Below, piece after piece: positions 34,271-44,500 of a DNA stretch of 64,000 nucleotides. Source of the stretch: Biformimicrobium ophioploci (GTDB lineage Bacteria; Pseudomonadota; Gammaproteobacteria; Pseudomonadales; Cellvibrionaceae); contig NZ_BSYJ01000003.1 of assembly GCF_030270605.1 (NCBI RefSeq), forward strand, positions 664,697 to 728,696, in the 5' to 3' direction. The translations under genes were made by a program, and so were the position numbers. A model generated the notes under the pieces. It did no database searches. It saw only the letters and a list, made by a program, of their open reading frames with translations, and had not been told where the DNA came from. The stretch's first letter is position 1, and each line of letters opens with the position of its first letter.

Positions 34271-34741
34271 ATGCACCCGGTTCGCAAACAACGACTGATC
34301 CTGGTTTTACTACTGGTGACACTGAGCAGCGCCGCTATTGCGCTGATCACTTATGCGCTGCGCCAGAATATCGACTTTTTCTATCCGCCGAGTAAATTCG
34401 CCGCGGAAGAAGTGCCGCATAATGTGCGTGTGCGCGCAGGCGGCTGCGTGGTACCGGGCAGCGTATTCCGCTCGGAAGAAAGCCTGGCGGTGCGATTCTC
34501 CATTACCGACGGTGTGGCCCAGGTGCCGGTCAAGTACACCGGTATCCTGCCGGACCTGTTCGCGGAAGGTGAGGCGGCGGTGGTAACCGGCAAGCTGCAG
34601 TCTTCCGGTGTGTTCGAAGCGGAGCAGGTGCTGGCCAAGCACGATGAAACCTATACGCCGCCCGAAGTTCAGGAAGCGATGGTGGGTGACCACACCGCGA
34701 CCTGCCAGGGCGCCGGCAAGGCCATGGCTTCGGACTACTGA
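34271..34741 (+). CDS. ccmE: Heme chaperone for cytochrome c
   Basis: A 156-residue membrane-anchored periplasmic heme chaperone. MHPVRKQRLILVLLL is the N-terminal anchor, an OB-fold domain follows, and the covalent heme-binding histidine sits in AKHDETYTPPE (HxxxY). The ATG at 34271 matches the start of other CcmE proteins; a GTG at 34259 would add four residues. It passes heme from CcmC to the CcmF/H ligase. Confidence 0.95.
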   Translation: MHPVRKQRLILVLLLVTLSSAAIALITYALRQNIDFFYPPSKFAAEEVPHNVRVRAGGCVVPGSVFRSEESLAVRFSITDGVAQVPVKYTGILPDLFAEGEAAVVTGKLQSSGVFEAEQVLAKHDETYTPPEVQEAMVGDHTATCQGAGKAMASDY

Positions 34742-34827
34742 TTCGTCCGCGCCGGCACTGCCACAATGACTCAACGCATAAGTTGACCATAAAAGTTCAA
34801 ACAGATTAGCGCTAAGCGGAAAAATTG

Positions 34828-36804
34828 ATGATCCCGGAAATTGGCCAGTTTGCCCTGATTCTCGGGCTGTTACTGTCTCTGGTAATGGCTGTGGTTCCCA
34901 TGGTGGGCGCAGCGCGCTCCGATATTGCCATGATGCGCTCCGGGCATTCGCTCGCCTACGGCGTACTGGTGCTGACGATCATTGCCTACGCCTGCCTGAC
35001 GATTGCGTTTGTGCAGAGCGACTTCAGCGTTGCCTATGTCGCACAGAACTCCAACAGCGTGCTGCCGGTGCAGTACAAGGTTGCAGCGGTGTGGGGTGGC
35101 CACGAGGGTTCGATGCTCCTGTGGGTGCTGATGATGTGCGGCTGGACGGCCGCAGTGGCGCGCTTCAGCCGGGCATTGCCGCCGGCGCTGATCGCGCGGG
35201 TACTCTCGGTGCTGGGTATGATCCTGGTGGGCCTGTTCCTGTTCATGCTGTTCACCTCCAACCCGTTCGATCGCATCCTGCCGTTCTCGCCGACAGAGGG
35301 CAGTGACCTGAACCCGCTGCTGCAGGACCCGGGCATGATCTTCCATCCGCCCCTGCTGTACATGGGCTATGTCGGTTTCTCCGTCGCCTTTGCATTTTCC
35401 ATTGCTGCGCTGATCGGCGGCCACCTCGATAGCAGCTGGGCACGCTGGACCCGTCCGTGGACCATTGTTGCCTGGGCCTTCCTGAGTCTCGGTATTGCGC
35501 TGGGCAGCTGGTGGGCCTATTACGAGCTGGGCTGGGGCGGCTGGTGGTTCTGGGATCCGGTTGAAAACGCGTCGTTTATGCCCTGGCTTGCGGGCACCGC
35601 ACTGATCCATTCCCTGGCAGTGACGGAAAAACGCGGCCTGTTCAAGAGCTGGACCATCCTGCTGGCCATCTTCACTTTTGCGTTGAGTCTGCTTGGTACC
35701 TTCCTGGTGCGTTCCGGTGTGCTGGTCTCCGTGCATGCCTTCGCAACCGATCCGGCCCGCGGTTCCTTTATCCTCGGTTTCCTGGTGCTGGTAGTGGGCG
35801 GCTCCCTGTTGCTGTACGCGCTGCGCGCGCCGGCAGTACACAACCGGGTGCTGTTTAGCTGGCTGTCGCGCGAGGCGTTCCTGCTGTGGAACAATGTGGT
35901 GTTGGTGATCGTGTTGGCGGTGGTGCTGTTGGGTACCCTGTATCCGCTGATCGCCGATGCGCTGAACCTCGGTCGCGTCAGCGTGGGCCCGCCTTACTTC
36001 AACTTCTTCTTTGTGCCGCTGATGGGGGTGCTATGCGTACTGCTCGGCCTCGGCATCTCTGCCAACTGGAAAAAGACCCCGAAGGACCGCCTGTTGAAGC
36101 TGTGGCTGAAGCCGCAGGTGCTGGCGCTCGTGGTTGCGCTGGCGTTCCCGTTCCTGTTTGACGGCCAGTTTGACTGGAAGGCGGCGCTCGCGGTTTATGT
36201 TGCGTCGTGGGTCCTTTTTGCCTCGCTGGCCGACTGGTATACCAAAACCGGAAATGCGCGCACCTTTGGTGGCCGTTTCGGTAAAGTCCGCGCGAGCTAT
36301 TACGGCATGTTACTGGCGCATATCGGCCTGGCAATTACGGCGGCCGGTGTGACCCTCAATACGATTTACAGTGTTGAACGCGATGTGCGCATGCTGCCTG
36401 GTGATGTTCAGGCGATTGGGCATTACGAATTCCGCTTCGATGGCGTAGAGCGTGTGCGCGGCCCGAACTATATGGCGGTGGAGGGGCGCGTGCTGGTCTC
36501 CCATGGAGGCAGCGAAATCGGTGTGCTCAAGCCGCAGAAGCGCAATTATTTTTCCGGCGGCAACACCATGACCGAGGCGGCGATTGATACCGACCTGTTC
36601 CGCGATGTGTTTATTGCACTTGGCGACAACATGGGCAAGGGTGCCTGGTCTGTGCGCCTGCAGTACAAGCCGTTTGTGGTCTGGATCTGGCTGGGCGCAC
36701 TCTTTATGGGCATTGGCGGCGGCGTTGCTGTCGCAGACAAGCGCTATCGTCGCGCGCGGGCCAAGGCGCCGGTGCAGGCCGCGCCGGTATTACAGAGCGC
36801 GTAA
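34828..36804 (+). CDS. ccmF: Cytochrome c heme lyase subunit
   Basis: A 658-residue polytopic membrane protein, the core of the heme ligase. The WWD domain is WGGWWFWDPVENASFMPW, near residue 235; other family blocks are VWGGHEGSMLLWV and FHPPLLYMGYVGF. It receives heme from CcmE and attaches it to CXXCH motifs with CcmH. An 86-bp gap after ccmE is the largest inside this operon segment but shows no terminator. Confidence 0.95.
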   Translation: MIPEIGQFALILGLLLSLVMAVVPMVGAARSDIAMMRSGHSLAYGVLVLTIIAYACLTIAFVQSDFSVAYVAQNSNSVLPVQYKVAAVWGGHEGSMLLWVLMMCGWTAAVARFSRALPPALIARVLSVLGMILVGLFLFMLFTSNPFDRILPFSPTEGSDLNPLLQDPGMIFHPPLLYMGYVGFSVAFAFSIAALIGGHLDSSWARWTRPWTIVAWAFLSLGIALGSWWAYYELGWGGWWFWDPVENASFMPWLAGTALIHSLAVTEKRGLFKSWTILLAIFTFALSLLGTFLVRSGVLVSVHAFATDPARGSFILGFLVLVVGGSLLLYALRAPAVHNRVLFSWLSREAFLLWNNVVLVIVLAVVLLGTLYPLIADALNLGRVSVGPPYFNFFFVPLMGVLCVLLGLGISANWKKTPKDRLLKLWLKPQVLALVVALAFPFLFDGQFDWKAALAVYVASWVLFASLADWYTKTGNARTFGGRFGKVRASYYGMLLAHIGLAITAAGVTLNTIYSVERDVRMLPGDVQAIGHYEFRFDGVERVRGPNYMAVEGRVLVSHGGSEIGVLKPQKRNYFSGGNTMTEAAIDTDLFRDVFIALGDNMGKGAWSVRLQYKPFVVWIWLGALFMGIGGGVAVADKRYRRARAKAPVQAAPVLQSA

Positions 36805-36819
36805 CGGGGTATACCGGAT

Positions 36820-37404
36820 ATGGGTCGACTGAAACTATTTCTGCCGCTGTTTATCTTCGGGATGCTGGCGTTGTTGTTCTGGCGTGGTCTCTCGCTGGAC
36901 CCGCGCGATATGCCCTCCGCCTTGCTGAACAAGCCGGTGCCGAGCTTCACCCTGCCAACTCTGGCAGACCCGGACAAGCCGGTGGGTAATGAAGCCCTGC
37001 CTGGTGAGCCATACCTGCTGAACGTGTGGGCCACCTGGTGCCCCACCTGTAAGGCCGAACACGCTTACCTGAACTCGCTGGCAGAGCAGGGCGTGAAGAT
37101 TGTCGGGATCAACTACAAGGACGAAACTGTTAAAGCGCAGCGCTGGCTGCAGGAACTGGATGATCCTTATGTATTCAGCGTGATTGATGCAGAGGGTCGC
37201 CTCGGCATCGACCTGGGTGTGTTTGGTGCGCCGGAAACTTACCTGGTGGACCGGTCCGGCGTGATTCGTTGCAAGCATATTGGCGATGTCAATGACCGTG
37301 TCTGGACGCAAAAGCTGGCACCGGTCTACGAGGCGCTGGTGGCTGGCACCCTGGAAGCATTGAATAATGCCGCGTCGAACCCCGCAGTACAGCACTGTCG
37401 CTGA
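36820..37404 (+). CDS. ccmG: Thiol:disulfide interchange protein DsbE/CcmG
   Basis: A 194-residue membrane-tethered thioredoxin with an N-terminal anchor (LFLPLFIFGMLALLF) and the active site NVWATWCPTCKAEHAYL. It keeps apocytochrome c cysteines reduced for heme attachment. GVFGAPETYLVDRSGVI holds the cis-proline typical of CcmG. Its last 38 bases overlap the start of the yigZ-like gene in another frame, an unusual join inside a ccm operon. Confidence 0.94.
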   Translation: MGRLKLFLPLFIFGMLALLFWRGLSLDPRDMPSALLNKPVPSFTLPTLADPDKPVGNEALPGEPYLLNVWATWCPTCKAEHAYLNSLAEQGVKIVGINYKDETVKAQRWLQELDDPYVFSVIDAEGRLGIDLGVFGAPETYLVDRSGVIRCKHIGDVNDRVWTQKLAPVYEALVAGTLEALNNAASNPAVQHCR

Positions 37405-37972
37405 AATCGAGGTCAAGAAAAGCCGCTTTATCTGCTCCCTGCAACCGGTTGAAGATAAGGCGGGTTATACGGCGCACCTTGATGCCTTGCGCAAGCAATA
37501 CCCTGACGCCCGTCACCACTGCTCTGCCTGCCTGATTGGCGACCCCCTGAATCCCGATTTCTATCGTGCTGACGACGATGGCGAACCTTCCGGTAGCGCA
37601 GGCCGGCCCATGCTTGAGCTATTACAGAAGCAGGACGTTGCCAACGTCTCCGTGGTGGTAGTGCGCTATTTCGGTGGGATCAAGCTGGGCGTGGGCGGCC
37701 TGATGCGCGCCTATCGCGGTGCGGTTGGCGCGGCCCTGGAGCAGGTTGAACTGGTCGAGTTTACGCCCAGGGTGCAGAAGACCCTGAAGTGTGATTTTGC
37801 GGCGGAGTCTGCTATCAGGCGTATGCTCACGCGCTATGACGCCAGTTGTCTCGAGGCAAATTACGGTGCTGAAGTGGTGCTGGAAATCTCGGTACCGGAA
37901 GGGCGCTTTGATGACCTGATGTGTGAACTGGTTGAGCAGCGGCTGCTTCGGAGCATGCCAGACCCGGGATGA
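37367..37972 (+). CDS. yigZ: IMPACT/YigZ family protein
   Basis: A 201-residue YigZ/UPF0029 protein. The family blocks are EIEVKKSRFICSLQPV, HHCSACLIGD, DDDGEPSGSAGRPML and VVRYFGGIKLGVGGLMRAYRGA. E. coli YigZ is structurally related to a domain of elongation factors, and eukaryotic IMPACT affects translational control; the bacterial role is unsettled. Its ATG lies inside the end of ccmG (38-bp overlap). ccmH and ccmI follow only after a reductase gene and two tRNA genes on the other strand. Confidence 0.92.
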   Translation: MPRRTPQYSTVAEIEVKKSRFICSLQPVEDKAGYTAHLDALRKQYPDARHHCSACLIGDPLNPDFYRADDDGEPSGSAGRPMLELLQKQDVANVSVVVVRYFGGIKLGVGGLMRAYRGAVGAALEQVELVEFTPRVQKTLKCDFAAESAIRRMLTRYDASCLEANYGAEVVLEISVPEGRFDDLMCELVEQRLLRSMPDPG

Positions 37973-37994
37973 GCCTGGCGCGAAGCGTGCGGGA

Positions 37995-38978
37995 TCACAA
38001 TAATTTCTGTCTTTTCAGCCAGTCGAAAGATTCGCGCAGCATAATATCCAGTGGAACGCTGTCATCGTACCCCAGCTCGGCAACGGCTTTATCGCTGTTG
38101 GCGACCACCCGCCGCGTCACCATGGCGGCTTTCTCCGGGGTGATATTCGGCTCGCGTCCAGTCACCCAGGATGCCAGTCCTGAGAAATAGCCAAGCATGC
38201 GGATGGCGAAAGCCGGCACGGTGCTTTTCGGCTTGGGCTTGCCCACCAGTTCCGCGATCTTGCCAAAAAATTCGAGAAAGCTGGCATCGGTCCCAGCAAG
38301 AATATAGTTTTCGCCGCTGCGGCCCTTGTGGAAGGCGTTGATGTGCGCGCGGGCCACGGCGCCTGCATGGCAGAATGAGCCTGCACCGGGCGGCACGCCC
38401 GGAAGCCTGTCTTCGGCAATCATGAAAAAGGTCTGCGCCCAGCTGCTGGTGTCGTACTTGCCTACGATGCCGCACGGGTTGAGTATGACCGCGTCCAGTC
38501 CCTTGGCCACTTCCTCGCGCAGCGCCGCTTCCGCGCGTTTCTTTGTATAGAGGTAGTGGTGACGCGGGTCATCGGCAAGCTGCGGGCTCTCCTCATTAAT
38601 GGTTTCGGTATGGTAGCCGTAAGCGGAAATTGAGCTGGTGAGGATAAAACGGCCGATATTGCGTGCGCGCGCTGCACGCGCAATATTTGCCGTGCCCTCC
38701 ACATTGTCCCGCCACTGTGCAGCGTTTCCGCCGCTCCACATGTTGGTGTTGGCGGCAACGTGGAACACGGCATCACAGTGCTCGGGAATTGTTGCCTGCA
38801 CTGACGCCTGGTCGTACAGGTCTGCTTCCACCAGGGTTACCCCCATTGATGCGAGGCGCTCTGTATTGGAATTGCGCCGGTGCATGGCGGTTACCTGCCA
38901 GCCATCGGCCAGTAACTGTTCAATCAGATTGGCGCCGAGAAATCCGGTGCCGCCGGTCACAAATGCGGTCAGGCTCAT
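37995..38978 (-). CDS. NAD(P)-dependent epimerase/reductase (dihydroflavonol-4-reductase-like, extended SDR)
   Basis: A 327-residue extended short-chain dehydrogenase. The cofactor motif is FVTGGTGFLGANLIEQLL at the N-terminus, and the active site shows SSISAYGY with the catalytic tyrosine-lysine pair in YLYTKKRAE. It is in the group annotated as dihydroflavonol reductase-like or sterol/polyketide reductases; the substrate is unknown. The chosen ATG begins directly before the Rossmann strand. It is convergent with yigZ with a 22-bp gap. Confidence 0.85.
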   Translation of the reverse strand: MSLTAFVTGGTGFLGANLIEQLLADGWQVTAMHRRNSNTERLASMGVTLVEADLYDQASVQATIPEHCDAVFHVAANTNMWSGGNAAQWRDNVEGTANIARAARARNIGRFILTSSISAYGYHTETINEESPQLADDPRHHYLYTKKRAEAALREEVAKGLDAVILNPCGIVGKYDTSSWAQTFFMIAEDRLPGVPPGAGSFCHAGAVARAHINAFHKGRSGENYILAGTDASFLEFFGKIAELVGKPKPKSTVPAFAIRMLGYFSGLASWVTGREPNITPEKAAMVTRRVVANSDKAVAELGYDDSVPLDIMLRESFDWLKRQKLL

Positions 38979-39063
38979 ACTGTTTTTATTGTTGGTTGTG
39001 GAAGAGGGTCGTTGGCTATTTTTACATATTCGGTCTGGGGATACGAAGAGGGGAAGGGGAAAC

Positions 39064-39100
39064 AAAAAAGGCCCGCTGCGTGAGCAGCGAGCCTTTTGTT
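39064..39100 (-). terminator. Rho-independent terminator of the tRNA-Val/tRNA-Asp unit
   Basis: On the minus strand a stem AAGGCTCGCTGC-TCAC-GCAGCGGGCCTT is followed by a T-run, starting about eight bases after the tRNA-Asp CCA end. Confidence 0.75.
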
Positions 39101-39104
39101 TGTA

Positions 39105-39181
39105 TGGCGGACCGGACGGGACTCGAACCCGCGACCTCCGGCGTGACAGGCCGGCATTCTAACCAACTGAACTACCGGTCC
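39105..39181 (-). tRNA. tRNA-Asp (anticodon GTC)
   Basis: A complete cloverleaf on the minus strand: acceptor GGACCGG/CCGGTCC, the anticodon stem CCGGC/GCCGG around CTGTCAC (anticodon GTC), the T loop TTCGAGT, and an encoded CCA. The sequence is close to E. coli tRNA-Asp. It lies 73 bp downstream of tRNA-Val and was probably cut from the same transcript. Confidence 0.96.
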
Positions 39182-39254
39182 GCATTGTTTCCTGAAGCGC
39201 CGCTTTCTCTCTTTAATGCCGCCTGTCTGGCACACCGCAATGCGGTGGAGAAAG

Positions 39255-39330
39255 TGGTGGGTGGTGCAGGGATCGAACCTGCGACCCTCGCCTTGTAAGG
39301 GCGATGCTCTCCCAGCTGAGCTAACCACCC
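39255..39330 (-). tRNA. tRNA-Val (anticodon TAC)
   Basis: A complete cloverleaf on the minus strand: acceptor GGGTGGT/ACCACCC, D arm with AGCTCAGCTGGGAGAGC, the anticodon stem TCGCC/GGCGA around CTTACAA (anticodon TAC), the T loop TTCGATC and an encoded CCA. It is very similar to E. coli valT. It is the first of two tRNA genes in one unit. Confidence 0.96.
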
Positions 39331-39347
39331 CGCGTCAGGAGCTGCGT

Positions 39348-39375
39348 ATATTAATGAAAAATTTGGGAGCGTCAA
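39348..39375 (-). promoter_or_regulatory. Sigma-70 promoter of the tRNA-Val/tRNA-Asp unit
   Basis: On the minus strand TTGACG (39370-39375) and TAATAT (39348-39353) are separated by 16 bp. The -10 box ends 17 bp before the tRNA-Val 5' end. Confidence 0.7.
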
Positions 39376-39485
39376 CACTTCCCTGAAACTTTTTTTGTTT
39401 TTCTTTCAAAAGGTTACGAAGCATTTGTGGTCAGGCACTCGGGCCCCGTCCCGCGGGCGGGCAAAGTGCTAACTGGAGGGGGCAC

Positions 39486-39494
39486 TGGTATACT
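39486..39494 (+). promoter_or_regulatory. Extended -10 promoter element before ccmH
   Basis: TGGTATACT matches an extended -10 (TGnTATAAT with one change) 63 bp before the ccmH start. Since ccmH-ccmI are cut off from ccmA-G by minus-strand genes, they need a promoter here. Confidence 0.45.
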
Positions 39495-39556
39495 GGCGGC
39501 CTCTATGCGCCAGGTGCACTGTCGCCTAACTGCCCCAGAATGGAGGGTTGGTCATT

Positions 39557-40087
39557 TTGAAACGCTGTTTGAATCGCTGGATCGTGGCGGTGGTTTTTGC
39601 CCTTTGCGCCATGCCGTCACTGGCGGCGGTGGAAGCCGAGCTGCTGGCAGACCCTGAGCTGCGGGTCCGGTACGCGGTGTTTATCGAGGAGATGCGCTGC
39701 CCCAAGTGCCAGAACCAGAATTTGGCCGGCTCTGATTCCCCGATTGCTTCCGACCTGCGCCGTGAGATCCGCCGTTTGCTGGAAGAGGGCAAGTCGGACC
39801 AGGAAATCACGGATTTTATGGTTGAGCGCTATGGCGATTACGTCCTGTACCGGCCCCCGCTGCAACGCAACACCGTATTCCTGTGGGTTGGGCCGGGACT
39901 GTTTGCGGCCTTTGGCCTGGTTGTCATGCTGATCGTGGTCCAGCGAGGCCGCCGCCAGCGCGCCATGCAGCAGGGTGAGGAGGTTGTGGCACAGCCCCTG
40001 ACCAGCGATGAGCGCGAGCAGCTGCAGAAGATCCTGGGCGACAAGGCCCCGCGCGATCCGGGCAAAGGCCCCGGCTCAGAGAAGTGA
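39557..40087 (+). CDS. ccmH: Cytochrome c-type biogenesis protein CcmH (thiol oxidoreductase subunit)
   Basis: A 176-residue exported protein: signal peptide ending near SLAAVEA, the redox motif MRCPKCQNQNL in the periplasmic helical domain, then a membrane helix (LWVGPGLFAAFGLVVMLIVV) and a cytoplasmic tail. It reduces apocytochrome and works with CcmF. No ATG is available; a TTG at 39557, nine bases after GGAGGG, is the best start, another TTG is at 39548. It is followed closely by ccmI, the two being the CcmH N- and C-terminal halves of E. coli. Confidence 0.9.
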   Translation: MKRCLNRWIVAVVFALCAMPSLAAVEAELLADPELRVRYAVFIEEMRCPKCQNQNLAGSDSPIASDLRREIRRLLEEGKSDQEITDFMVERYGDYVLYRPPLQRNTVFLWVGPGLFAAFGLVVMLIVVQRGRRQRAMQQGEEVVAQPLTSDEREQLQKILGDKAPRDPGKGPGSEK

Positions 40088-40109
40088 ACGGGAACATATA
40101 GGTAGATTC

Positions 40110-41381
40110 GTGACCTGGTTATTTTTTGTTTTGCTGGGCCTGTTGGCCGCCGGTTTCCTGCTGTGGCCGTTTTTCCGCAAGGAGCACGGCAGCGATGAGG
40201 GGGTGTTGCAGGCCAGTGATGAGGCCAAGCGCCTGTATCGTGAGTATATGCGTGACCTTGAGCGGGATCGTGATGCCGGCGTCCTGGGTGAAGCCGAATT
40301 CGCTGAGCTGGAAGCGGATGCTGCGCGCAAGCTGATGGCGGAAGCCGGTTCAGAAAAGAGTGTCAGTGGTACCCGCATATTGGCCCGCTGGCCAATATTT
40401 GCCGCTGCCGGTTTGCTGGTGGTCGTTGCGGTGTTGCTGTATCGCGACCTGGGTGCTGCCGATGGCGTTGCCCTGCAGAAACTGTTTGTAGAGAGCCAGA
40501 GCCAGCCGCACAGCACGGTGCGCGAGCAGGAAATTACCCGCCGCTTGCATGCGCTGGTGGCGCGCAATCCGGAAGACACCAGCAGCCGCTATGCGCTGGC
40601 GCAGCGCCTGATGGTTTCGGCAGACATTTCGGGGGCGATCGCCCAGTATCGGGAAATTCTCAAAATTCACCCACAGGAGTCCGGGGTGCGCGCGGAGCTG
40701 GCGCAGGCGCTGTTCTTCAAGCATGGCAAGTCCATTACACCGGAGGTCAAGCAACTGGTGGATCAGGTGCTGACCGAGGATGCAGTGAACACGACGGCGC
40801 TCGGTCTGGCCGGTGTGGCGGCATTTGAGGAAAAGCGATTTGCCGATGCCCGGGATCACTGGAGTCGCGCACTGACCCATATGCCCGCCGGTTCCCAGGG
40901 GGCGCTGGCGCTTCAGGCCGGGGTCGCGCAAGCGCGACTGGCCCTCGGTGAGGTCGCAGAAGATCAAACTGGCGCAGTTGACGCAGACGCCAGTGTCGCG
41001 CAACAGCCTGGCGACACAGCAGCGCAACCGACAGATAAGGCTGCTTCCAGTATCCGGATTGCGGTATCCCTGGCAGGCAGTGCCAGTCTGGATCCGGCAA
41101 CGCCGGTATTTGTCTATGCGCGCACCGCGGACAACCCGATGCCACTGGCCATCCGCCGTCTGCAGGTAGCGGACCTGCCAACAGTTGTGGTGCTGGATGA
41201 GAGTTCAGCCATGATGCCCGGGCGTTCGCTGGCAAGTGTGAATTCCGTGCAGCTGGTGGCGCGGGTCGCCGTGGGTGGCAGCCCGTCGCCGCAGAAAGGT
41301 GACTGGCAGGGCGAGATCGCGGCGCTGCCGCGGGCCAGCTGGTCCGAGTCGGTTGAAATCCTGATCAACCAGCAACTGTAA
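40110..41381 (+). CDS. ccmI: Cytochrome c-type biogenesis protein CcmI
   Basis: A 423-residue protein with two N-terminal membrane helices (WLFFVLLGLLAAGFLL and, near residue 92, IFAAAGLLVVVAVLLY) joined by a basic, heptad-like loop. A periplasmic TPR domain follows (from about residue 130, with NPEDTSSRYALAQRL and HPQESGVRAELAQAL), which binds apocytochrome c. The C-terminal 100 residues form the IgG-like domain seen in some CcmI. The start is GTG. It follows ccmH by 22 bp. Confidence 0.9.
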   Translation: MTWLFFVLLGLLAAGFLLWPFFRKEHGSDEGVLQASDEAKRLYREYMRDLERDRDAGVLGEAEFAELEADAARKLMAEAGSEKSVSGTRILARWPIFAAAGLLVVVAVLLYRDLGAADGVALQKLFVESQSQPHSTVREQEITRRLHALVARNPEDTSSRYALAQRLMVSADISGAIAQYREILKIHPQESGVRAELAQALFFKHGKSITPEVKQLVDQVLTEDAVNTTALGLAGVAAFEEKRFADARDHWSRALTHMPAGSQGALALQAGVAQARLALGEVAEDQTGAVDADASVAQQPGDTAAQPTDKAASSIRIAVSLAGSASLDPATPVFVYARTADNPMPLAIRRLQVADLPTVVVLDESSAMMPGRSLASVNSVQLVARVAVGGSPSPQKGDWQGEIAALPRASWSESVEILINQQL

Positions 41382-41576
41382 TCCCCCGTAATTCCATTTC
41401 GCCGCCGGTGCCAGCAAGGTCACTAATAGGCGGTGAAATGGTCCTTCTCGCGGTGTACAATCGGCGGTTAGGTCTGTGTGCGCATTTTTCCGCCACACGG
41501 AACGATTGAGGTACCGCATGCCCCGCGCACCGCGGCTCTAAAAGAACAATGATTGGCGTGACCGAGTTTCGATTCC

Positions 41577-44500
41577 ATGCGTTTGAAGTCTATCAAGCTG
41601 GCGGGTTTTAAATCTTTTGTAGACCCCACCAATGTCTCCTTCCCCTCCAACCTCAGTGCGGTCGTAGGCCCCAATGGCTGTGGCAAGTCCAATATCATTG
41701 ACGCCGTGCGCTGGGTAATGGGTGAGTCATCAGCCAAGAACCTGCGTGGCGAGTCCATGACGGACGTCATCTTCAATGGTTCCGGCGGGCGCAAGCCGGT
41801 GGGGCAGGCCTCCATCGAGCTGGTATTCGAGAATAATGAAGGCAAGGTCACCGGCGAGCTGGGTGCATTCTCCGAGATCTCGGTTAAGCGCAAGGTTACC
41901 CGCGACGCCCAGAACACCTATTACCTGAACGGTAACAAGTGCCGACGCCGCGATATCACCGACCTGTTCCTCGGTACAGGCCTCGGGCCGCGCAGCTATG
42001 CGATCATCGAGCAGGGCATGATCTCCAAACTGATCGAGGCCAAGCCTGAAGACCTGCGGGTCTACATCGAGGAAGCTGCGGGCATCTCCAAGTACAAGGA
42101 GCGCCGCCGCGACACCGAGAACCGCATGCGCCGCACCCATGAAAACATGGAGCGATTGACGGACATCCGCGACGAGCTGGATCGCCAGCTGTCGCGCCTC
42201 GAGCGCCAGTCTGCCGCCGCCGAGAAATACACCCGCTTCAAGGAAGAAGAGCGCCAGCTCAAGGCCCAGCTGCAGGCCCTCAAGTACAAGGAGCTGGATG
42301 GCCAGTCCGAGGGACGCAAGCAGCGTATCAACGAGCTGGAGCTGACCGTCGAGGAACTGGTCACACGGCAGGTTGGTCACGATACCCAAATCGAAGAGCG
42401 CCGCGTGGAGCACCAGGAACTGTCCGATGCCTTCAATGAGGTGCAGGGCCGTTTCTATGCTGCCGGTGCGGACATTGCCCGCCTTGAGCAGAGCATCTCC
42501 CACGCGCGCGAGCGCAACGCCCAGCTGACGAGTGACCTGGACCGCACCGAACGCGATTGCCGCGATGCGGAGCAGTTGCTGCTTTCAGATAAGGAACGCT
42601 CGGTAAACTTTGAAGCGGAGCTGGAAGTGATTGTGCCGGACCTGGAAATGGTCCAGGCCAAAGAAGAAGAATCTGCAATCGCCCTGCAGACTGCTGAAGA
42701 GCAGATGCAGAATTGGCAGGGTGAGTGGGACGAGTTCAACCAGAGCGCCTCGGATTCGCGCCAGAAGGCCGAGGTGCAGCAGTCCCGCATCCAGCATTTT
42801 GAAAATGCGCAGCAGCGCCTGCAGGATCGCATTTCCAAGTTGCGCGAGGAAATCGCCAGCCTGGCAGAGCCGGAAGATGACGACCTGGGCGAACTGACCG
42901 AGACCCTGGCGGAGATCGACCTGGATCTGGGCGGCAAGCGCGAAACTGTCGATACCCTGACAGAGGAAATCAGCGAGCTGCGCCAGCGCGATCGCGACCT
43001 GGTGGCGGAGCTGGACCAGCTGCGCAACCAGCTGCAGAAACAGCGCGGACGCCAGGCGTCACTGGAAGCGTTGCAGCAGGCGGCGATGGGACAGGGCGCC
43101 TCTGTGGACCAGTGGCTGGAAAATGCCGGTCTCGCGGGCAGCCCGCGCCTGGCGGAGCAGGTGACTGCGGCCGTCGGTTGGGAAAAGGCCGTAGAAACCG
43201 TACTGGGTCGCCAGCTGCAGGCAGTGTGCGTGGATCAGCTCGACCAGCTCGCCGACAGCCTGCCCGGATTTGAAAAAGGTGAGGCCATCTTTGTTGATGG
43301 AATCAGCGTAGATGCAGAGCATCGTTTTGCTGCGCTGGCGGAGCAGGTGCAGGGCCCTGAGGCGATCACCAGTTTCCTCAATGGTGTTTACACCGCAGAA
43401 GGCCTGGATGAAGCCTTGCAGCTGCGCAAACAGCTCAACGCCGGTGAATCCGTAGTGACGCGCGATGGCCTGTGGCTCGGTGCCAACTGGTTGCGCGTTG
43501 CCCGCGGCGATGATGCCGAGTCCGGGGTTCTGGCACGCAAGCAGGAACTGGAGGAACTTTCCGCAGCGATTGAAGCCGCGGAAGAGCAGCTGGCCGCGCG
43601 CCAGGAAGAACAGGAAACCCTGCGTACCCGCCTGACTACCCTGGAGACGGAAGTGGAAGCGGCACGTCGTGCAGCGGATGACCTCAGCCGCCGCTATGGC
43701 GAACTGCGCAGCCAGGTATCTGCACGCCAGGTCAAGATCGAACAGATGGCCGCCCGTCGTGAGCGCGCCGAGCGTGAGATCGAGGAAGCCAGCGAGCAGA
43801 TAGCGCTGGAAGGCGAGTCCCTTAGTGAGGCCCGCCTGCTGCTGCAGGAAGCGGTCGACGCGATGAGCGACGATACCGACGCGCGTGAATTGATGCTCGC
43901 CAGACGCGAAGAAATCCGCGAGACCCTGGATGCCGTGCGCCAGCGCTCGCGTGAAGACAAAGACAAGGCGCACGAACTGGCAATGCGTGAGCAGTCAGTG
44001 CGTACCCAGCTGCAGTCCATTCAGCAGACCATGGAGCGTCTGCGCGAGCAGACCGAACGCCTGCAGGAGCGTCGCGAAGAGCTGCGTCTGCAGCTGGCCG
44101 AGGCGCACGACCCGTCGCAGGACTTCCAGGCGGAACTGGAAGAGAAGCTCGCCGGCAGGCTCGAGGTGGAAGCGGAGCTTGCCGCCGCACGCAAGCGCCT
44201 GGAAGAAGTCGACCAGGGACTGCGTAATATCGAGCAGGAGCGCCACAAGGTTGAGTCTGCATTGCAGGGTGTACGCGCGCAGCTGGAGCAGGAGCGCCTT
44301 GGCGCCCAGACCCTGGAAGTGCAGCGCAACACCCTGGTCGAGCAGTTGCGTGAACAGGAATACGAGCTGGAGCAGGTGCTTTCTGAGCTGCCGGAAGAGC
44401 TCACGATCGAGTCGGCCCAGGAAGAACTGGAAAAGATTGCCGCACGCATCTCGCGCCTTGGTCCGATCAACCTCGCGGCCATCGACGAATACAAGCAGGA

